This document shows positions 1-6,826 of a stretch of DNA of 15,249 nt, one piece after another; within the stretch, counting starts at the first letter, position 1; each line of letters begins with the position of its first letter. Both the position numbers and the translations under genes were made by a program. The notes beneath the pieces were generated by a model, which was not told where the DNA came from, did not search any database, and saw only the letters and a list, made by a program, of their open reading frames with translations. Source of the stretch: Pseudomonadota bacterium. GTDB lineage: Bacteria; Desulfobacterota; Syntrophia; Syntrophales; UBA5619. Where the stretch lies: positions 1 through 15,249 of the forward strand of contig JAHJXP010000018.1 in NCBI GenBank assembly GCA_018827585.1, written 5' to 3'.

Positions 1-30
1 CAGACTTCCCTTTTTCACTTGAATATTCAT
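1..30 (-). CDS. Possible 5' end of an unknown gene, cut by the window edge
   Basis: An ATG at 30-28 opens a frame that runs off the window after ten codons (MNIQVKKGSL). A Shine-Dalgarno-like AGGAAG lies at 42-37, six nt before the ATG, which is a good spacing. The piece is too short to name a family. It follows the terminator of the tRNA-Gly/tRNA-Cys unit, so it would need its own promoter somewhere in 43-160. I saw no convincing -35/-10 pair there. The call rests only on the start codon and ribosome binding site. Confidence 0.35.
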   Translation of the reverse strand, partial: MNIQVKKGSL

Positions 31-160
31 ATCCGTCTTCCTAAAAGCCCCCGCTTTATTGTCCCTGGCGCCGGCACGCAGAAAAGCGTCCGGGTCTGAA
101 AAAGACACGTCATCGTTCCCTGTTTCGCCAAACAAATGAGCGGGGGGGAGTCAACCAAAA

Positions 161-198
161 TCAACAGAAAAGGGGGCAAGCTCAAGATCGCTGCCCCC
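161..198 (-). terminator. Rho-independent terminator of the tRNA-Gly/tRNA-Cys unit
   Basis: On the minus strand GGGGGCA (198-192) pairs perfectly with TGCCCCC (178-172). Two further G-C pairs are possible inside if one base is bulged. The stem is followed at once by TTTTCTGTT (171 downward). It starts only nine nt after the encoded CCA end of tRNA-Cys, so it is well placed to end the tRNA transcript. Read on the plus strand the hairpin has only three Ts behind it, so it is mainly a minus-strand terminator. Confidence 0.85.
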
Positions 199-207
199 TT
201 TCATGAC

Positions 208-283
208 TGGAGGCGGCACCCGGACTTGAACCGGGGAATAACGGTTTTGCAGACCGCTGCCTTAGCCACTTGGCTATGCCGCC
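208..283 (-). tRNA. tRNA-Cys (anticodon GCA)
   Basis: A complete 76-nt cloverleaf on the minus strand. The acceptor arm pairs GGCGGCA (283-277) with TGCCGCC (218-212), followed by discriminator T (211) and an encoded CCA (210-208). The anticodon GCA is at 250-248 in the loop closed by CGGT and ACCG. The T arm contains GGTTCAAGTCC. The discriminator base U is the one expected for cysteine tRNA. It is the second tRNA of a two-gene unit, 15 nt downstream of tRNA-Gly, and is directly followed by a terminator hairpin. Confidence 0.97.
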
Positions 284-298
284 GGATAGGTTTTAAAA

Positions 299-373
299 TG
301 GAGCGGGCGAACGGATTTGAACCGTCGACGTCCACCTTGGCAAGGTGGCACTCTACCGCTGAGTTACGCCCGC
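299..373 (-). tRNA. tRNA-Gly (anticodon GCC)
   Basis: A complete 75-nt cloverleaf on the minus strand. The acceptor arm pairs GCGGGCG (373-367) with CGCCCGC (309-303), followed by discriminator T (302) and encoded CCA (301-299). The anticodon GCC is at 341-339 on a five-base-pair stem (CCACC/GGTGG). The T arm contains GGTTCAAATCC. It is the first gene of the tRNA unit and lies just downstream of a near-consensus promoter. The order pgsA, tRNA-Gly, tRNA-Cys matches pgsA-glyW-cysT of Escherichia coli. The third member there, tRNA-Leu (leuZ), is absent here, because the terminator follows tRNA-Cys. Confidence 0.97.
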
Positions 374-393
374 TCATGTTGTGACGGGGCGTG

Positions 394-421
394 ACTATAA
401 CAAATAAAATCCTTTTGTCAA
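394..421 (-). promoter_or_regulatory. Strong sigma70-type promoter for the tRNA-Gly/tRNA-Cys unit
   Basis: On the minus strand a perfect -35 box TTGACA (421-416) is separated by 16 AT-rich bases from the -10 box TATAGT (399-394). Transcription should start near 387, giving a short leader before tRNA-Gly at 373. The bases after the -10 (CACGCCCCGTC) are very GC-rich. Such a discriminator is typical of stable-RNA promoters under stringent control in proteobacteria; stringent control here is inference. The remaining bases up to the pgsA stop (422-525) show no gene and no clear terminator. Confidence 0.85.
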
Positions 422-525
422 CAAAAAACTTCCGCTCCCCGCCCCCGACCATGCCGCGGCAAAGCGACCTTTTCCATATATATTCCGATATGATGCGATT
501 GCGATCCGGATTGCCCCCCTTTTGC

Positions 526-1137
526 TCAACTTCCAGTTTTCCGGACGCCCGTCCGGTAGAATTTAATGAAGTAATCGATCCCGGAGACGACCGTCAGGAC
601 CAGGGCGATATAGAGGATCACCATGCCTACCATATGGGCGTCGACGCCGATGAACGGATAATGGATCATCAGGGCGGAGACCGCGAAGATCTGGCAAAGC
701 GTCTTGCGCTTGCCGAGCGGGCTTGCCTGGATGAAGATCCTCTCCGAGGAGGCGATTGTGCGGATGCCGTCCACGGCAAAATCGCGGATGACGATGACGG
801 CGACTATCCAGGCCGGGATGCGGCCGATCGGGATCATCAGGATCATCGCCGTGTTGACGATCAGCTTGTCGGCGATCGGATCGAGGAATTTCCCCATCGT
901 CGTGACGATCTGGTACCTCCGGGCGACGTAGCCGTCCAGGAGATCGGTCAGGGCCGCCGCAATAAAGAGGATGGCGATGACGAGACTCATAACCCGCCCC
1001 GGGGAAAAAAGAAGCAGGAAAAGTATGGGGATGACCCCGATCCTGAGCATGGAAATGGTGTTGGGGAGATTAAAGATCTCCTTTTTCTCCGGAGAGATGG
1101 GAAGCCGGTCAAAATAACGCTTCAGAAAATCGATCAT
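526..1137 (-). CDS. pgsA: CDP-diacylglycerol--glycerol-3-phosphate 3-phosphatidyltransferase
   Basis: Makes phosphatidylglycerophosphate from CDP-diacylglycerol and glycerol 3-phosphate at the inner membrane, the committed step to phosphatidylglycerol and cardiolipin. The 203-residue protein carries the complete CDP-alcohol phosphotransferase signature D-x2-DG-x2-AR-x8-G-x3-D-x3-D (D65, D68, G69, A72, R73, G82, D86, D90), whose aspartates bind the metal ions. Several hydrophobic segments surround it (about 30-46, 50-64, 93-116 and 150-190), as expected for this membrane enzyme. The start ATG at 1137 is preceded by GAGGAG with nine nt spacing. It lies 21 nt downstream of the YHS-like gene, so co-transcription is likely. 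Its position just before tRNA-Gly and tRNA-Cys copies the enterobacterial order. A phosphatidylserine synthase is less likely given the family flavour and context. Confidence 0.93.
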   Translation of the reverse strand: MIDFLKRYFDRLPISPEKKEIFNLPNTISMLRIGVIPILFLLLFSPGRVMSLVIAILFIAAALTDLLDGYVARRYQIVTTMGKFLDPIADKLIVNTAMILMIPIGRIPAWIVAVIVIRDFAVDGIRTIASSERIFIQASPLGKRKTLCQIFAVSALMIHYPFIGVDAHMVGMVILYIALVLTVVSGIDYFIKFYRTGVRKTGS

Positions 1138-1158
1138 GGCGGGAATCTCCTCTCCTTC

Positions 1159-1422
1159 TCAACTTACCCTTTTTTCCTTTATATACCGTTCAAGACACTT
1201 CTGGCTGCAAAAATAGACTGTTTTCCCGTCGATCGACGCCCGGCAGGCGTCACTCATGGGAACATAGGTGTGGCAAAAGGGATCCTCGATCAGATCCTCG
1301 TCGATAGCCGGCTTTTTCGGCCCCTCGGCAGCAGACTTTTTCCCTGCCTCGAAAAACCATTTCCTGAGAAGTTTATACAGGAAATAGATCACAACAATGG
1401 TGATAAGAAGTCTAATGATCAT
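1159..1422 (-). CDS. Small membrane-anchored four-cysteine protein, YHS-like / PP0621 type
   Basis: An 87-residue protein of unknown function. Residues 1-18 (MIIRLLITIVVIYFLYKL) form one transmembrane segment or uncleaved signal anchor. A polar, lysine- and glutamate-containing linker (about 20-45) follows, then a small domain DPFCHTYV (47-54) and YFCSQKC (70-76). Cysteines C50, C60, C72 and C76 could hold a metal ion. The spacing resembles YHS/TRASH-type domains and the PP0621 family as I remember it; that match is from memory. The in-frame reading extends upstream to 1461, but ATG 1422 overlaps the folK stop as ATGA and places the membrane segment at the N-terminus, so I prefer it. pgsA follows after 21 nt. 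The C-terminal domain could face the periplasm or the cytoplasm, which the sequence does not settle. Confidence 0.75.
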   Translation of the reverse strand: MIIRLLITIVVIYFLYKLLRKWFFEAGKKSAAEGPKKPAIDEDLIEDPFCHTYVPMSDACRASIDGKTVYFCSQKCLERYIKEKRVS

Positions 1423-1973
1423 CTTTGACGCTCTCGTAAAATTGCGGCCGTCGAATCGCAAAGCTCCACCCGCGCGGCGTCCGTCAGGCGATCAAGCAAT
1501 CCTCGCACGGAGACGCCGAAGGAGGGATGGATCGCATAGGAGGCCAGCTCGCACAGAGGTTCAAGGACAAAACGGCGCCGGTGGAGTTCCGGGTGGGGGA
1601 CGGCCAATCCCTCCTCTCGGACGACCTCCTGACCGTAGAGGAGCAGATCCAGGTCGATGAGCCGCGGCCCCCATTTCTTTTCCTCTTTTCTCCCCATCCC
1701 CCGTTCAATCTCTTTCAACGCCGCAAAGAGCTGCCGGGGCGAGAGGACCGTCCTGATCTCCGCGACGGCGTTGATAAACCAGGGCTGGTCCTGCGGTCCT
1801 ACGGGCTCGGTCCGATAGAAAGAAGAACGGCCAAGTAGCCTGATCCCCGGATGGGTTGAGAGCCTTTCGACCGCCTCGCGGCACCTCTCGGCAGGGTTTT
1901 CCATATTGGAACCTACGCCGACAAAAGCGATGCCCCCCCTGATCTCCCCTGTCGACAAACCCTCTCCCTCCAT
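1419..1973 (-). CDS. folK: 2-amino-4-hydroxy-6-hydroxymethyldihydropteridine pyrophosphokinase
   Basis: Transfers pyrophosphate from ATP to 6-hydroxymethyl-7,8-dihydropterin in cytoplasmic folate synthesis. The 184-residue protein has the N-terminal GSN (21-23), the substrate-loop motif YRTEPVG (53-59) and the HPPK signature GPRLIDLDLLL (102-112), whose aspartates bind magnesium. The C-terminal PHPELHRRRFVLEPL (126-140) is also typical. The open frame reaches up to 2078, inside dapB. I chose ATG 1973 because AAGGAG (1985-1980) lies six nt before it and overlaps the dapB stop TAA (1986-1984), and because the resulting length fits the family. The stop overlaps the next start by four nt (ATGA). 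No folP or folB is nearby, so it travels here with the lysine genes and not in a folate cluster. Confidence 0.92.
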   Translation of the reverse strand: MEGEGLSTGEIRGGIAFVGVGSNMENPAERCREAVERLSTHPGIRLLGRSSFYRTEPVGPQDQPWFINAVAEIRTVLSPRQLFAALKEIERGMGRKEEKKWGPRLIDLDLLLYGQEVVREEGLAVPHPELHRRRFVLEPLCELASYAIHPSFGVSVRGLLDRLTDAARVELCDSTAAILRERQR

Positions 1974-1983
1974 CACTGACTCC

Positions 1984-2793
1984 TTAGCCGGACCTGAGGC
2001 CGAGAACATCCTGCATATCGTACAGACCGTTCGGGCAACCGACGATCCAGAGGGCCGCGCGGATCGCCCCGCGGGCAAAATTGTCCCGGCTGTGGGCGCG
2101 ATGGATGAATTCGAGCCTCTCCCCCAGAGCGCCGAAGATCACCGTATGCTCCCCGACGATGTCGCCGGCCCGGAGGGTCTGGATTCCGATCTCCGGACCC
2201 GTCCGCTCCCCGATCATCCCCCGACGACTGTAGACGCCGACCTTGTCGAGGTCCCGGCCGAGACTTTCGGCGATCACCTGCGCCATCTTCAGGGCTGTGC
2301 CGCTCGGGGCGTCTTTTTTCAGGCGGTGATGGGCCTCCACAATCTCCACATCGTAGTCGTCCCCGAGGATCCCGGCGACGTCGGCGAGGACCTTGAGCAG
2401 CACATTGACGCCGACGCTCATGTTGGGGGCCAGGACGCAGCGGATGTCCCCGGCCATCTCCCGGGCCCGTTTCAGCTCGTCCGAAGTGAACCCGGTGCTG
2501 CCGATCACAATGGCCTTTCCCATTTTAGCCGCGATCTCCAGATGGCTTGCGGATACCTCATGGGAGGTGAAATCGATGACGACGTCGCCCCGGTCGATAC
2601 AGGCGGCAAGATCGTCCCCGACGACAACCCCCGTCCGGCCGAGCCCCAGCCTCTCGCCGGCGTCGGCGCCGATCGCCGGATGCCCCTTTCTCTCGACGGC
2701 GCCCGTCAGGACTATCCCTTCCGTCTCCGCGATCAGACTGATGATCCGCCCCCCCATCCTTCCGCCGGCCCCCGTCACAATGGCCCTGATCAT
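1984..2793 (-). CDS. dapB: 4-hydroxy-tetrahydrodipicolinate reductase
   Basis: Reduces the DapA product (4-hydroxy-tetrahydrodipicolinate) to tetrahydrodipicolinate with NAD(P)H, for diaminopimelate and lysine. The 269-residue protein starts with a Rossmann dinucleotide motif GAGGRMG (8-14). It carries the family signature from E153 to A167, with the catalytic pair H155-H156, K159 and the substrate loop DAPSGTA (161-167). The acidic E34 after the second strand is where the family commonly contacts the adenosine ribose, which would allow NADH use (inference). The start ATG is 12 nt after the dapA stop with AAGGGGG upstream. It sits between dapA and folK in one tightly packed run. A dapL or other aminotransferase gene does not follow, so the later diaminopimelate route must be encoded elsewhere. 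Confidence 0.95.
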   Translation of the reverse strand: MIRAIVTGAGGRMGGRIISLIAETEGIVLTGAVERKGHPAIGADAGERLGLGRTGVVVGDDLAACIDRGDVVIDFTSHEVSASHLEIAAKMGKAIVIGSTGFTSDELKRAREMAGDIRCVLAPNMSVGVNVLLKVLADVAGILGDDYDVEIVEAHHRLKKDAPSGTALKMAQVIAESLGRDLDKVGVYSRRGMIGERTGPEIGIQTLRAGDIVGEHTVIFGALGERLEFIHRAHSRDNFARGAIRAALWIVGCPNGLYDMQDVLGLRSG

Positions 2794-2805
2794 ACCAGCC
2801 CCCTT

Positions 2806-3681
2806 CTATGCGATCAAACCGTAGTCCTGCAGGACCTTCTTCAACGCCCCCTCGTTCTTCTCCGCCATCCGGCAGAGGGGCAGACGCAGATCGTATTGGA
2901 TCTTCCCCATCATCGCGAGCGCGGCCTTTACCGGGATGGGATTGGTTTCGATAAAGAGGGCGTCGATCAGAGGGCTAATCCGGTAATGGAGGGAGCGCGC
3001 CTTCTCCAGATCCCCGGCCGCAAAGGCGTCCACCATCGCCGCCATGTCCTGCGGGACGACGTTGGAGACGACGGAGATGACGCCCTTCCCGCCGATAGCC
3101 ATCAGCGCGAGGGTAAAGATGTCGTCGCCCGCCAGGACGTCGAAATCGGGCCCGCAGAGATTGATGGCGTCGCTCATCTGCTTGAGCGAACCGGAGGCCT
3201 CCTTGACGCCGACAATGTTCTTGATCTTTGCCAGCCTCGCCAGCGTCTCCGGCAGCATATTCGTCCCTGTCCGGCCGGGAATGTTGTAGACGACGAGCGG
3301 AATCGGGACCTCTTCCGCAACCGCCCGATAGTGCTGGTAGAGTCCTTCCTGCGTGGGGCGGTTGTAGTAGGGGCATACCAGCAGCGCGCCGTCCGCCCCC
3401 GCCTTCCAGGCATGCCTCGTCAGCCGGAGCGCCTCCGCTGTGTTGTTGGAGCCGGTCCCGGCAATGACCGGAACCCTCTTTTTCACCGCATCGATCGTGA
3501 TTTCGATCACGCGGTCATGCTCTTCGTGGGAAAGGGTGGTCGATTCCCCCGTTGTGCCGCAGGGCACAATGCCATCGGTCCCGGCGGCGATCTGTTCCTC
3601 GATCAGTTTTCTAAACGCCTCCTCGTCCACCTGTCCGTTTTTAAACGGCGTTACGATCGCGACCATTGCGCCTCCAAACAT
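2806..3681 (-). CDS. dapA: 4-hydroxy-tetrahydrodipicolinate synthase
   Basis: Condenses pyruvate with aspartate semialdehyde, the first committed step to diaminopimelate and lysine, in the cytoplasm. The 291-residue protein has the usual family length and a TIM-barrel pattern. Visible active-site elements are GTTGE (42-46) with T43 and T44, Y106 (in CPYYNRP), Y132 with IPGRTG (134-139), and the Schiff-base lysine K160 in GVKEASG. The first signature region lies around residues 36-52. ATG 3681 is preceded by AAGGAGG with good spacing. It is 22 nt downstream of lysA and 12 nt upstream of dapB. Other members of this superfamily (N-acetylneuraminate lyase, KDG aldolase) share the fold, but the direct neighbours lysA and dapB make DapA by far the best call. 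Confidence 0.95.
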   Translation of the reverse strand: MFGGAMVAIVTPFKNGQVDEEAFRKLIEEQIAAGTDGIVPCGTTGESTTLSHEEHDRVIEITIDAVKKRVPVIAGTGSNNTAEALRLTRHAWKAGADGALLVCPYYNRPTQEGLYQHYRAVAEEVPIPLVVYNIPGRTGTNMLPETLARLAKIKNIVGVKEASGSLKQMSDAINLCGPDFDVLAGDDIFTLALMAIGGKGVISVVSNVVPQDMAAMVDAFAAGDLEKARSLHYRISPLIDALFIETNPIPVKAALAMMGKIQYDLRLPLCRMAEKNEGALKKVLQDYGLIA

Positions 3682-3703
3682 ACTTGCCCTCCTTGTCTCG
3701 TTT

Positions 3704-4963
3704 TTATGTGTTTAGGAAATCGGGGATCTTTTCTCCTCTGATCAGATCTTCGCGGGTCTCCCGTTCCCGGATGACGTAGCAGCTGCCGTCCCGGACCAGG
3801 ACTTCCGGTATCCGGGGACGAGAATTGTAGTTGGACGACATGCTGAAACCGTAAGCGCCGGCACTCATCACCGCGATGAGCTCGCCCCGCTCGAAGGCGG
3901 GAATCTGACGTCCCTTGGCGAGGAAATCACCCGATTCGCAGATCGGGCCTACGACATCCGCCGTGATCTTCTCCCTCTCCCGCCGGATGACCGGCTGGAG
4001 CTGATGATAGGAGCCGTAAAGGCTGGGGCGGAGCAGATCGTTCATCCCGGCGTCGACGATGACGAACCGCTTGCCTTCGTTCCCCTTGGTGTAGAGGACG
4101 CGGGTGACCAGGATCCCCGCATTCCCGACGATCACCCTTCCCGGCTCGAAGATGAACGTGCATTCCATGTCCCGGGAGGCGTCTATGATCGCCCGGGCGT
4201 ATTCCGAAGGATGCGGAGGGGCCTCCCGGTCGTAGGTGATCCCGAGACCGCCACCGAGGTCCAGATAGCGGACGGCGTTCCCTTCCTCCCGGAGCCGCCG
4301 GACCAGTTCCTTCAACCGCGCCAGGGCATCGGTGAAGGGCGAGAGCTTCGTCACCTGCGAACCGATGTGACAGCTCACGCCCTTGATGTCAAGATGCTTC
4401 AGGGCGGCCGCCCGGTGGTAGGCGGCGAGAGAGGCCTCGACATTGATGCCGAACTTGTTCTCCTTAAGTCCGGTCGAGATATGGGGGTGGGTTTCCGGAT
4501 CGACGTCCGGGTTGACCCGCAGGCCGACGCCCGCCCTTGCCCCTAACTTCCGGGCGCGCTCATTGATCGTCTCGAGTTCCTGATCGGATTCCACATTGAA
4601 CATGAGGATGCCTGCCTTGAGGGCGTCATCGATCTCATCGTCTCTCTTCCCGACCCCGGAATAGACGACCTTGCCCGGATCAACACCGGCCTTCAGGGCG
4701 CGGAAGAGCTCCCCCCCGGAAACGATATCCACGCCTCCCCCCTCCCGAACGAAGGTCCGGAGGATCGCCGTGTTCGAATTGGCCTTTACGGCGAAACAGA
4801 CGATATGGGGCACTTCCGCGAATGCGGAATCGAAGACCCGGAAATGGTGCCGGAGCGTCCGGCAGCTGTAAAGATAAAAGGGCGTTCCCACTTGCGCGGC
4901 TATTTCCGCGACCGGAACCTCCTCGCACAGGAGCGCCTCATCCTGATAATGAAAGTAATTCAT
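3704..4963 (-). CDS. lysA: Diaminopimelate decarboxylase
   Basis: Decarboxylates meso-diaminopimelate to L-lysine with pyridoxal phosphate, the last step of lysine synthesis. The 419-residue protein shows the two-domain fold III architecture. In the barrel, K60 in FAVKANSN binds PLP, HIGSQ (199-203) is the conserved histidine segment, GGGLGI (237-242) holds the phosphate and EPGR (273-276) follows. The C-terminal beta domain contributes CESGD (342-346), with the cysteine used across the dimer, and Y371 in SAGAYGFS. These CESGD and DAGMNDL motifs favour diaminopimelate over ornithine or carboxynorspermidine decarboxylase. The start ATG 4963 lies 40 nt after the lipoprotein gene with AGAAGG upstream. 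I see no lysine riboswitch in that short gap. Confidence 0.95.
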   Translation of the reverse strand: MNYFHYQDEALLCEEVPVAEIAAQVGTPFYLYSCRTLRHHFRVFDSAFAEVPHIVCFAVKANSNTAILRTFVREGGGVDIVSGGELFRALKAGVDPGKVVYSGVGKRDDEIDDALKAGILMFNVESDQELETINERARKLGARAGVGLRVNPDVDPETHPHISTGLKENKFGINVEASLAAYHRAAALKHLDIKGVSCHIGSQVTKLSPFTDALARLKELVRRLREEGNAVRYLDLGGGLGITYDREAPPHPSEYARAIIDASRDMECTFIFEPGRVIVGNAGILVTRVLYTKGNEGKRFVIVDAGMNDLLRPSLYGSYHQLQPVIRREREKITADVVGPICESGDFLAKGRQIPAFERGELIAVMSAGAYGFSMSSNYNSRPRIPEVLVRDGSCYVIRERETREDLIRGEKIPDFLNT

Positions 4964-5003
4964 GATCGCCTTCTCATTCGCATCCCTTTTTCTGCGGGGT
5001 CAT

Positions 5004-5453
5004 TCAGCGAAGACTGCGGAATGCGCCCGCCTCGTTGGACTCCTCCCCGTAATGTCCCGAATGATCCCGGACAGCCACGCGGTAGGAGTAAAAAAACCCG
5101 GCCGCAACCGCCGCATCTACATAGCGGAACCTTCCGCCCCCCTCGCGGCCCAGCCGGTCGTCGGCGACGGCGAGCGTCACGAGCGTCCGGTAGTCCTGCG
5201 GACATCCGGGGCACGCGTTGCCCGCGGCCGTCTCGCTCCGGATGATCCGGAAGCCGCCGCCGTCAATCGGTCCGGTCAGCGACCAGGTCAGGACGATCCC
5301 TTCCGGGACGGCCGAGGCGCTCAGGTCGGCAATCGCCGCCGGAAGTCTCGCGCGGGGCGGCAGGGGATCGCCTTTCTTTCCGCAGCCCGTGAATATCATG
5401 ATCAGCACGAAAATCCCCGCGATACCCTTCCCGAACTGTCGGTTCAGTCTCAT
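5004..5453 (-). CDS. Predicted lipoprotein, LptM-like N-terminus plus fibronectin III-like domain
   Basis: A 149-residue envelope protein of unknown exact role. A basic start (MRLNRQFGKG) and hydrophobic segment (11-21) end in a lipobox FTGC with C24 as the likely lipidated cysteine. The following CGKKGDPLPP (24-33) resembles the start of LptM/YifL-type lipoproteins, which in enterobacteria assist LptD maturation and lie near dapF. The larger remainder (about 38-145) has the spacing of one fibronectin III-like beta sandwich, with conserved-looking LTW (55-57), Y111 and YSYRV (122-126). An inserted loop contains CPGC (81-84). The start overlaps the argH stop by ATGA (5450-5453), so it is translationally coupled to argH, and lysA follows 40 nt later. 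A phenylalanine at -3 of the lipobox is slightly unusual. The role in arginine or lysine synthesis, if any, is unknown. Confidence 0.78.
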   Translation of the reverse strand: MRLNRQFGKGIAGIFVLIMIFTGCGKKGDPLPPRARLPAAIADLSASAVPEGIVLTWSLTGPIDGGGFRIIRSETAAGNACPGCPQDYRTLVTLAVADDRLGREGGGRFRYVDAAVAAGFFYSYRVAVRDHSGHYGEESNEAGAFRSLR

Positions 5454-6826
5454 GGCCCTTCGATCTCGGCAATCCGCTCCCGGACCACCTGCTCCGCCGT
5501 TCCCCCGACAACTTTTCTGACATTGACCGACTGCCGAACCGTCAGACGTCCGAAGACGTCCTTGTCGAACCCGCGGAAAAACCTCCGGAACTCCGCCAGG
5601 GTCAGGCCGGTCAGCGGCTTTTTGGCCTTGATGCAGTGCGCCACGATCCGCCCCACGATCCCGTGGGCCTCCCGAAACGGCACCCCCTTCATGACCAGGT
5701 ATTCGGCCACATCCGTCGCCGTGGAGAACCCTCCCCCCGCCCCGGCCTCCATCCGCTCATGATTGAAACTCAGACGGCCGATCATGGCCGCGAGTATCTT
5801 CAGGCAGGCCTGCAGGGTGTCGACCGTATCGAAGAGAGGCTCCTTGTCTTCCTGAAGATCCCGGTTGTAGGTCATAGGCAGACCCTTGAGAAGCGTCAGG
5901 AGGGCAACGAGATTTCCGTACACGCGACCCGTCTTGCCCCGGACAAGCTCCGCCACGTCGGGGTTCTTCTTCTGGGGCATGATGCTGCTTCCCGTCGTGA
6001 AGGCGTCCGCGATCTCGACGTAGCCGAACTCGTCGGTCGACCACAGGACGATGTCTTCGCAGAAACGGCTCAGGTGCATCATGACGAGCGAGGCGGCGAA
6101 GATGAATTCAGCGATAAAGTCCCTATCGGAAACGGCGTCCATGCTGTTGGCGGTCAGGGTCTTGAAACCCAGAAGACGGGCGACCCAACGGCGGTCGAGG
6201 GGAAGTCCCGTCCCCGCGAGGGCGGCAGACCCGAGCGGCATCACATTGACCCTCTTCAGGCAGTCCCGGAGGCGCCCCTCGTCCCGGTCCAGCATCTCCC
6301 AAAAGGCCAGCAGATAATGGGACAAAAGCACCGGCTGGGCCTTCTGCAGATGGGTGTAACCGGGCAGGACCGCGCCAAGCTCCTTTTTGGCCAGGGCGAG
6401 GAATCCCGCCTTCAGCGCCCCGACAAGCGCCAGCGTCTGGCCTATCTCCTCCCGCAGGTAGAGGCGGATGTCCAGCGCGATCTGATCGTTCCGGCTCCTG
6501 CCCGTGTGGAGCTTGCCGCCCGCGTCGCCGATCCTGCCGATCAGGGCCTTTTCGACGGCCATGTGGATATCCTCGTCGTCTGGAGAAAAGACAAATTCCC
6601 CCGCCCCGATCTCGGCGAGGATCGCCCTGAGGCCGGCGCAGATCTTTCTTGCCTCGGCAGGCGTGATGATCCCCTGCCTGGCAAGCATGCGGGCATGGGC
6701 GATGCTCCCCTCGATGTCGTAGCGGTAGAGGCGCCGGTCGCAATGGAGCGATGAGGTAAATGCCTCCACCTCCCGATCCGTCGGTTCGCTGAATCTTCCG
6801 CCCCAAGGCTTGTCATGTTTCTTCAT
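5450..6826 (-). CDS. argH: Argininosuccinate lyase
   Basis: Splits argininosuccinate into arginine and fumarate, the last step of arginine synthesis, as a cytoplasmic tetramer. The 458-residue protein has the family length. It shows HTGRSRND (107-114), the catalytic-base region THLQ (158-161) and the fumarase/aspartase superfamily signature GSSIMPQKKNPD (279-290), whose S281 is the flexible-loop catalytic serine. N-terminal PWGGRF (8-12) is typical of ArgH and separates it from aspartase, fumarase and adenylosuccinate lyase. The start ATG (6826) immediately follows the argG stop TAA with no base between. The SD-like GGGAGAT lies in the end of argG. The stop overlaps the lipoprotein start by four nt. 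Confidence 0.96.
   Translation of the reverse strand: MKKHDKPWGGRFSEPTDREVEAFTSSLHCDRRLYRYDIEGSIAHARMLARQGIITPAEARKICAGLRAILAEIGAGEFVFSPDDEDIHMAVEKALIGRIGDAGGKLHTGRSRNDQIALDIRLYLREEIGQTLALVGALKAGFLALAKKELGAVLPGYTHLQKAQPVLLSHYLLAFWEMLDRDEGRLRDCLKRVNVMPLGSAALAGTGLPLDRRWVARLLGFKTLTANSMDAVSDRDFIAEFIFAASLVMMHLSRFCEDIVLWSTDEFGYVEIADAFTTGSSIMPQKKNPDVAELVRGKTGRVYGNLVALLTLLKGLPMTYNRDLQEDKEPLFDTVDTLQACLKILAAMIGRLSFNHERMEAGAGGGFSTATDVAEYLVMKGVPFREAHGIVGRIVAHCIKAKKPLTGLTLAEFRRFFRGFDKDVFGRLTVRQSVNVRKVVGGTAEQVVRERIAEIEGP

Noticed and set aside
126..154. A possible promoter for the gene at the left edge (TTGACT at 154-149)
   Set aside because: No acceptable -10 box occurs at 15-19 nt spacing; the base run behind it is mostly C, and it overlaps the region just past the terminator.
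1..207. A third tRNA (tRNA-Leu) after tRNA-Cys as in Escherichia coli
   Set aside because: No cloverleaf or leucine anticodon arm is present; an intrinsic terminator begins nine nt after tRNA-Cys.
474..525. A terminator after pgsA formed by ATCCGGAT and the CATAT/ATATG pairing
   Set aside because: The stems are short (four to five pairs) and no T run follows on the minus strand.
391..1428. A 345-codon plus-strand frame opposite pgsA
   Set aside because: pgsA on the other strand has the full CDP-alcohol phosphotransferase signature. The plus-strand translation is rich in D, H and R and has no family features.
1906..3741. A 611-codon open frame on the plus strand opposite dapA, dapB and part of folK
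   Set aside because: It is antisense to three confidently identified genes, has a low-complexity proline/arginine/aspartate-rich translation and no recognisable domain. High GC content commonly leaves such antisense frames open.
4964..5003. A lysine riboswitch upstream of lysA
   Set aside because: The gap is only 40 nt, far too short for the lysine aptamer, and no other leader is present in front of dapA or dapB.
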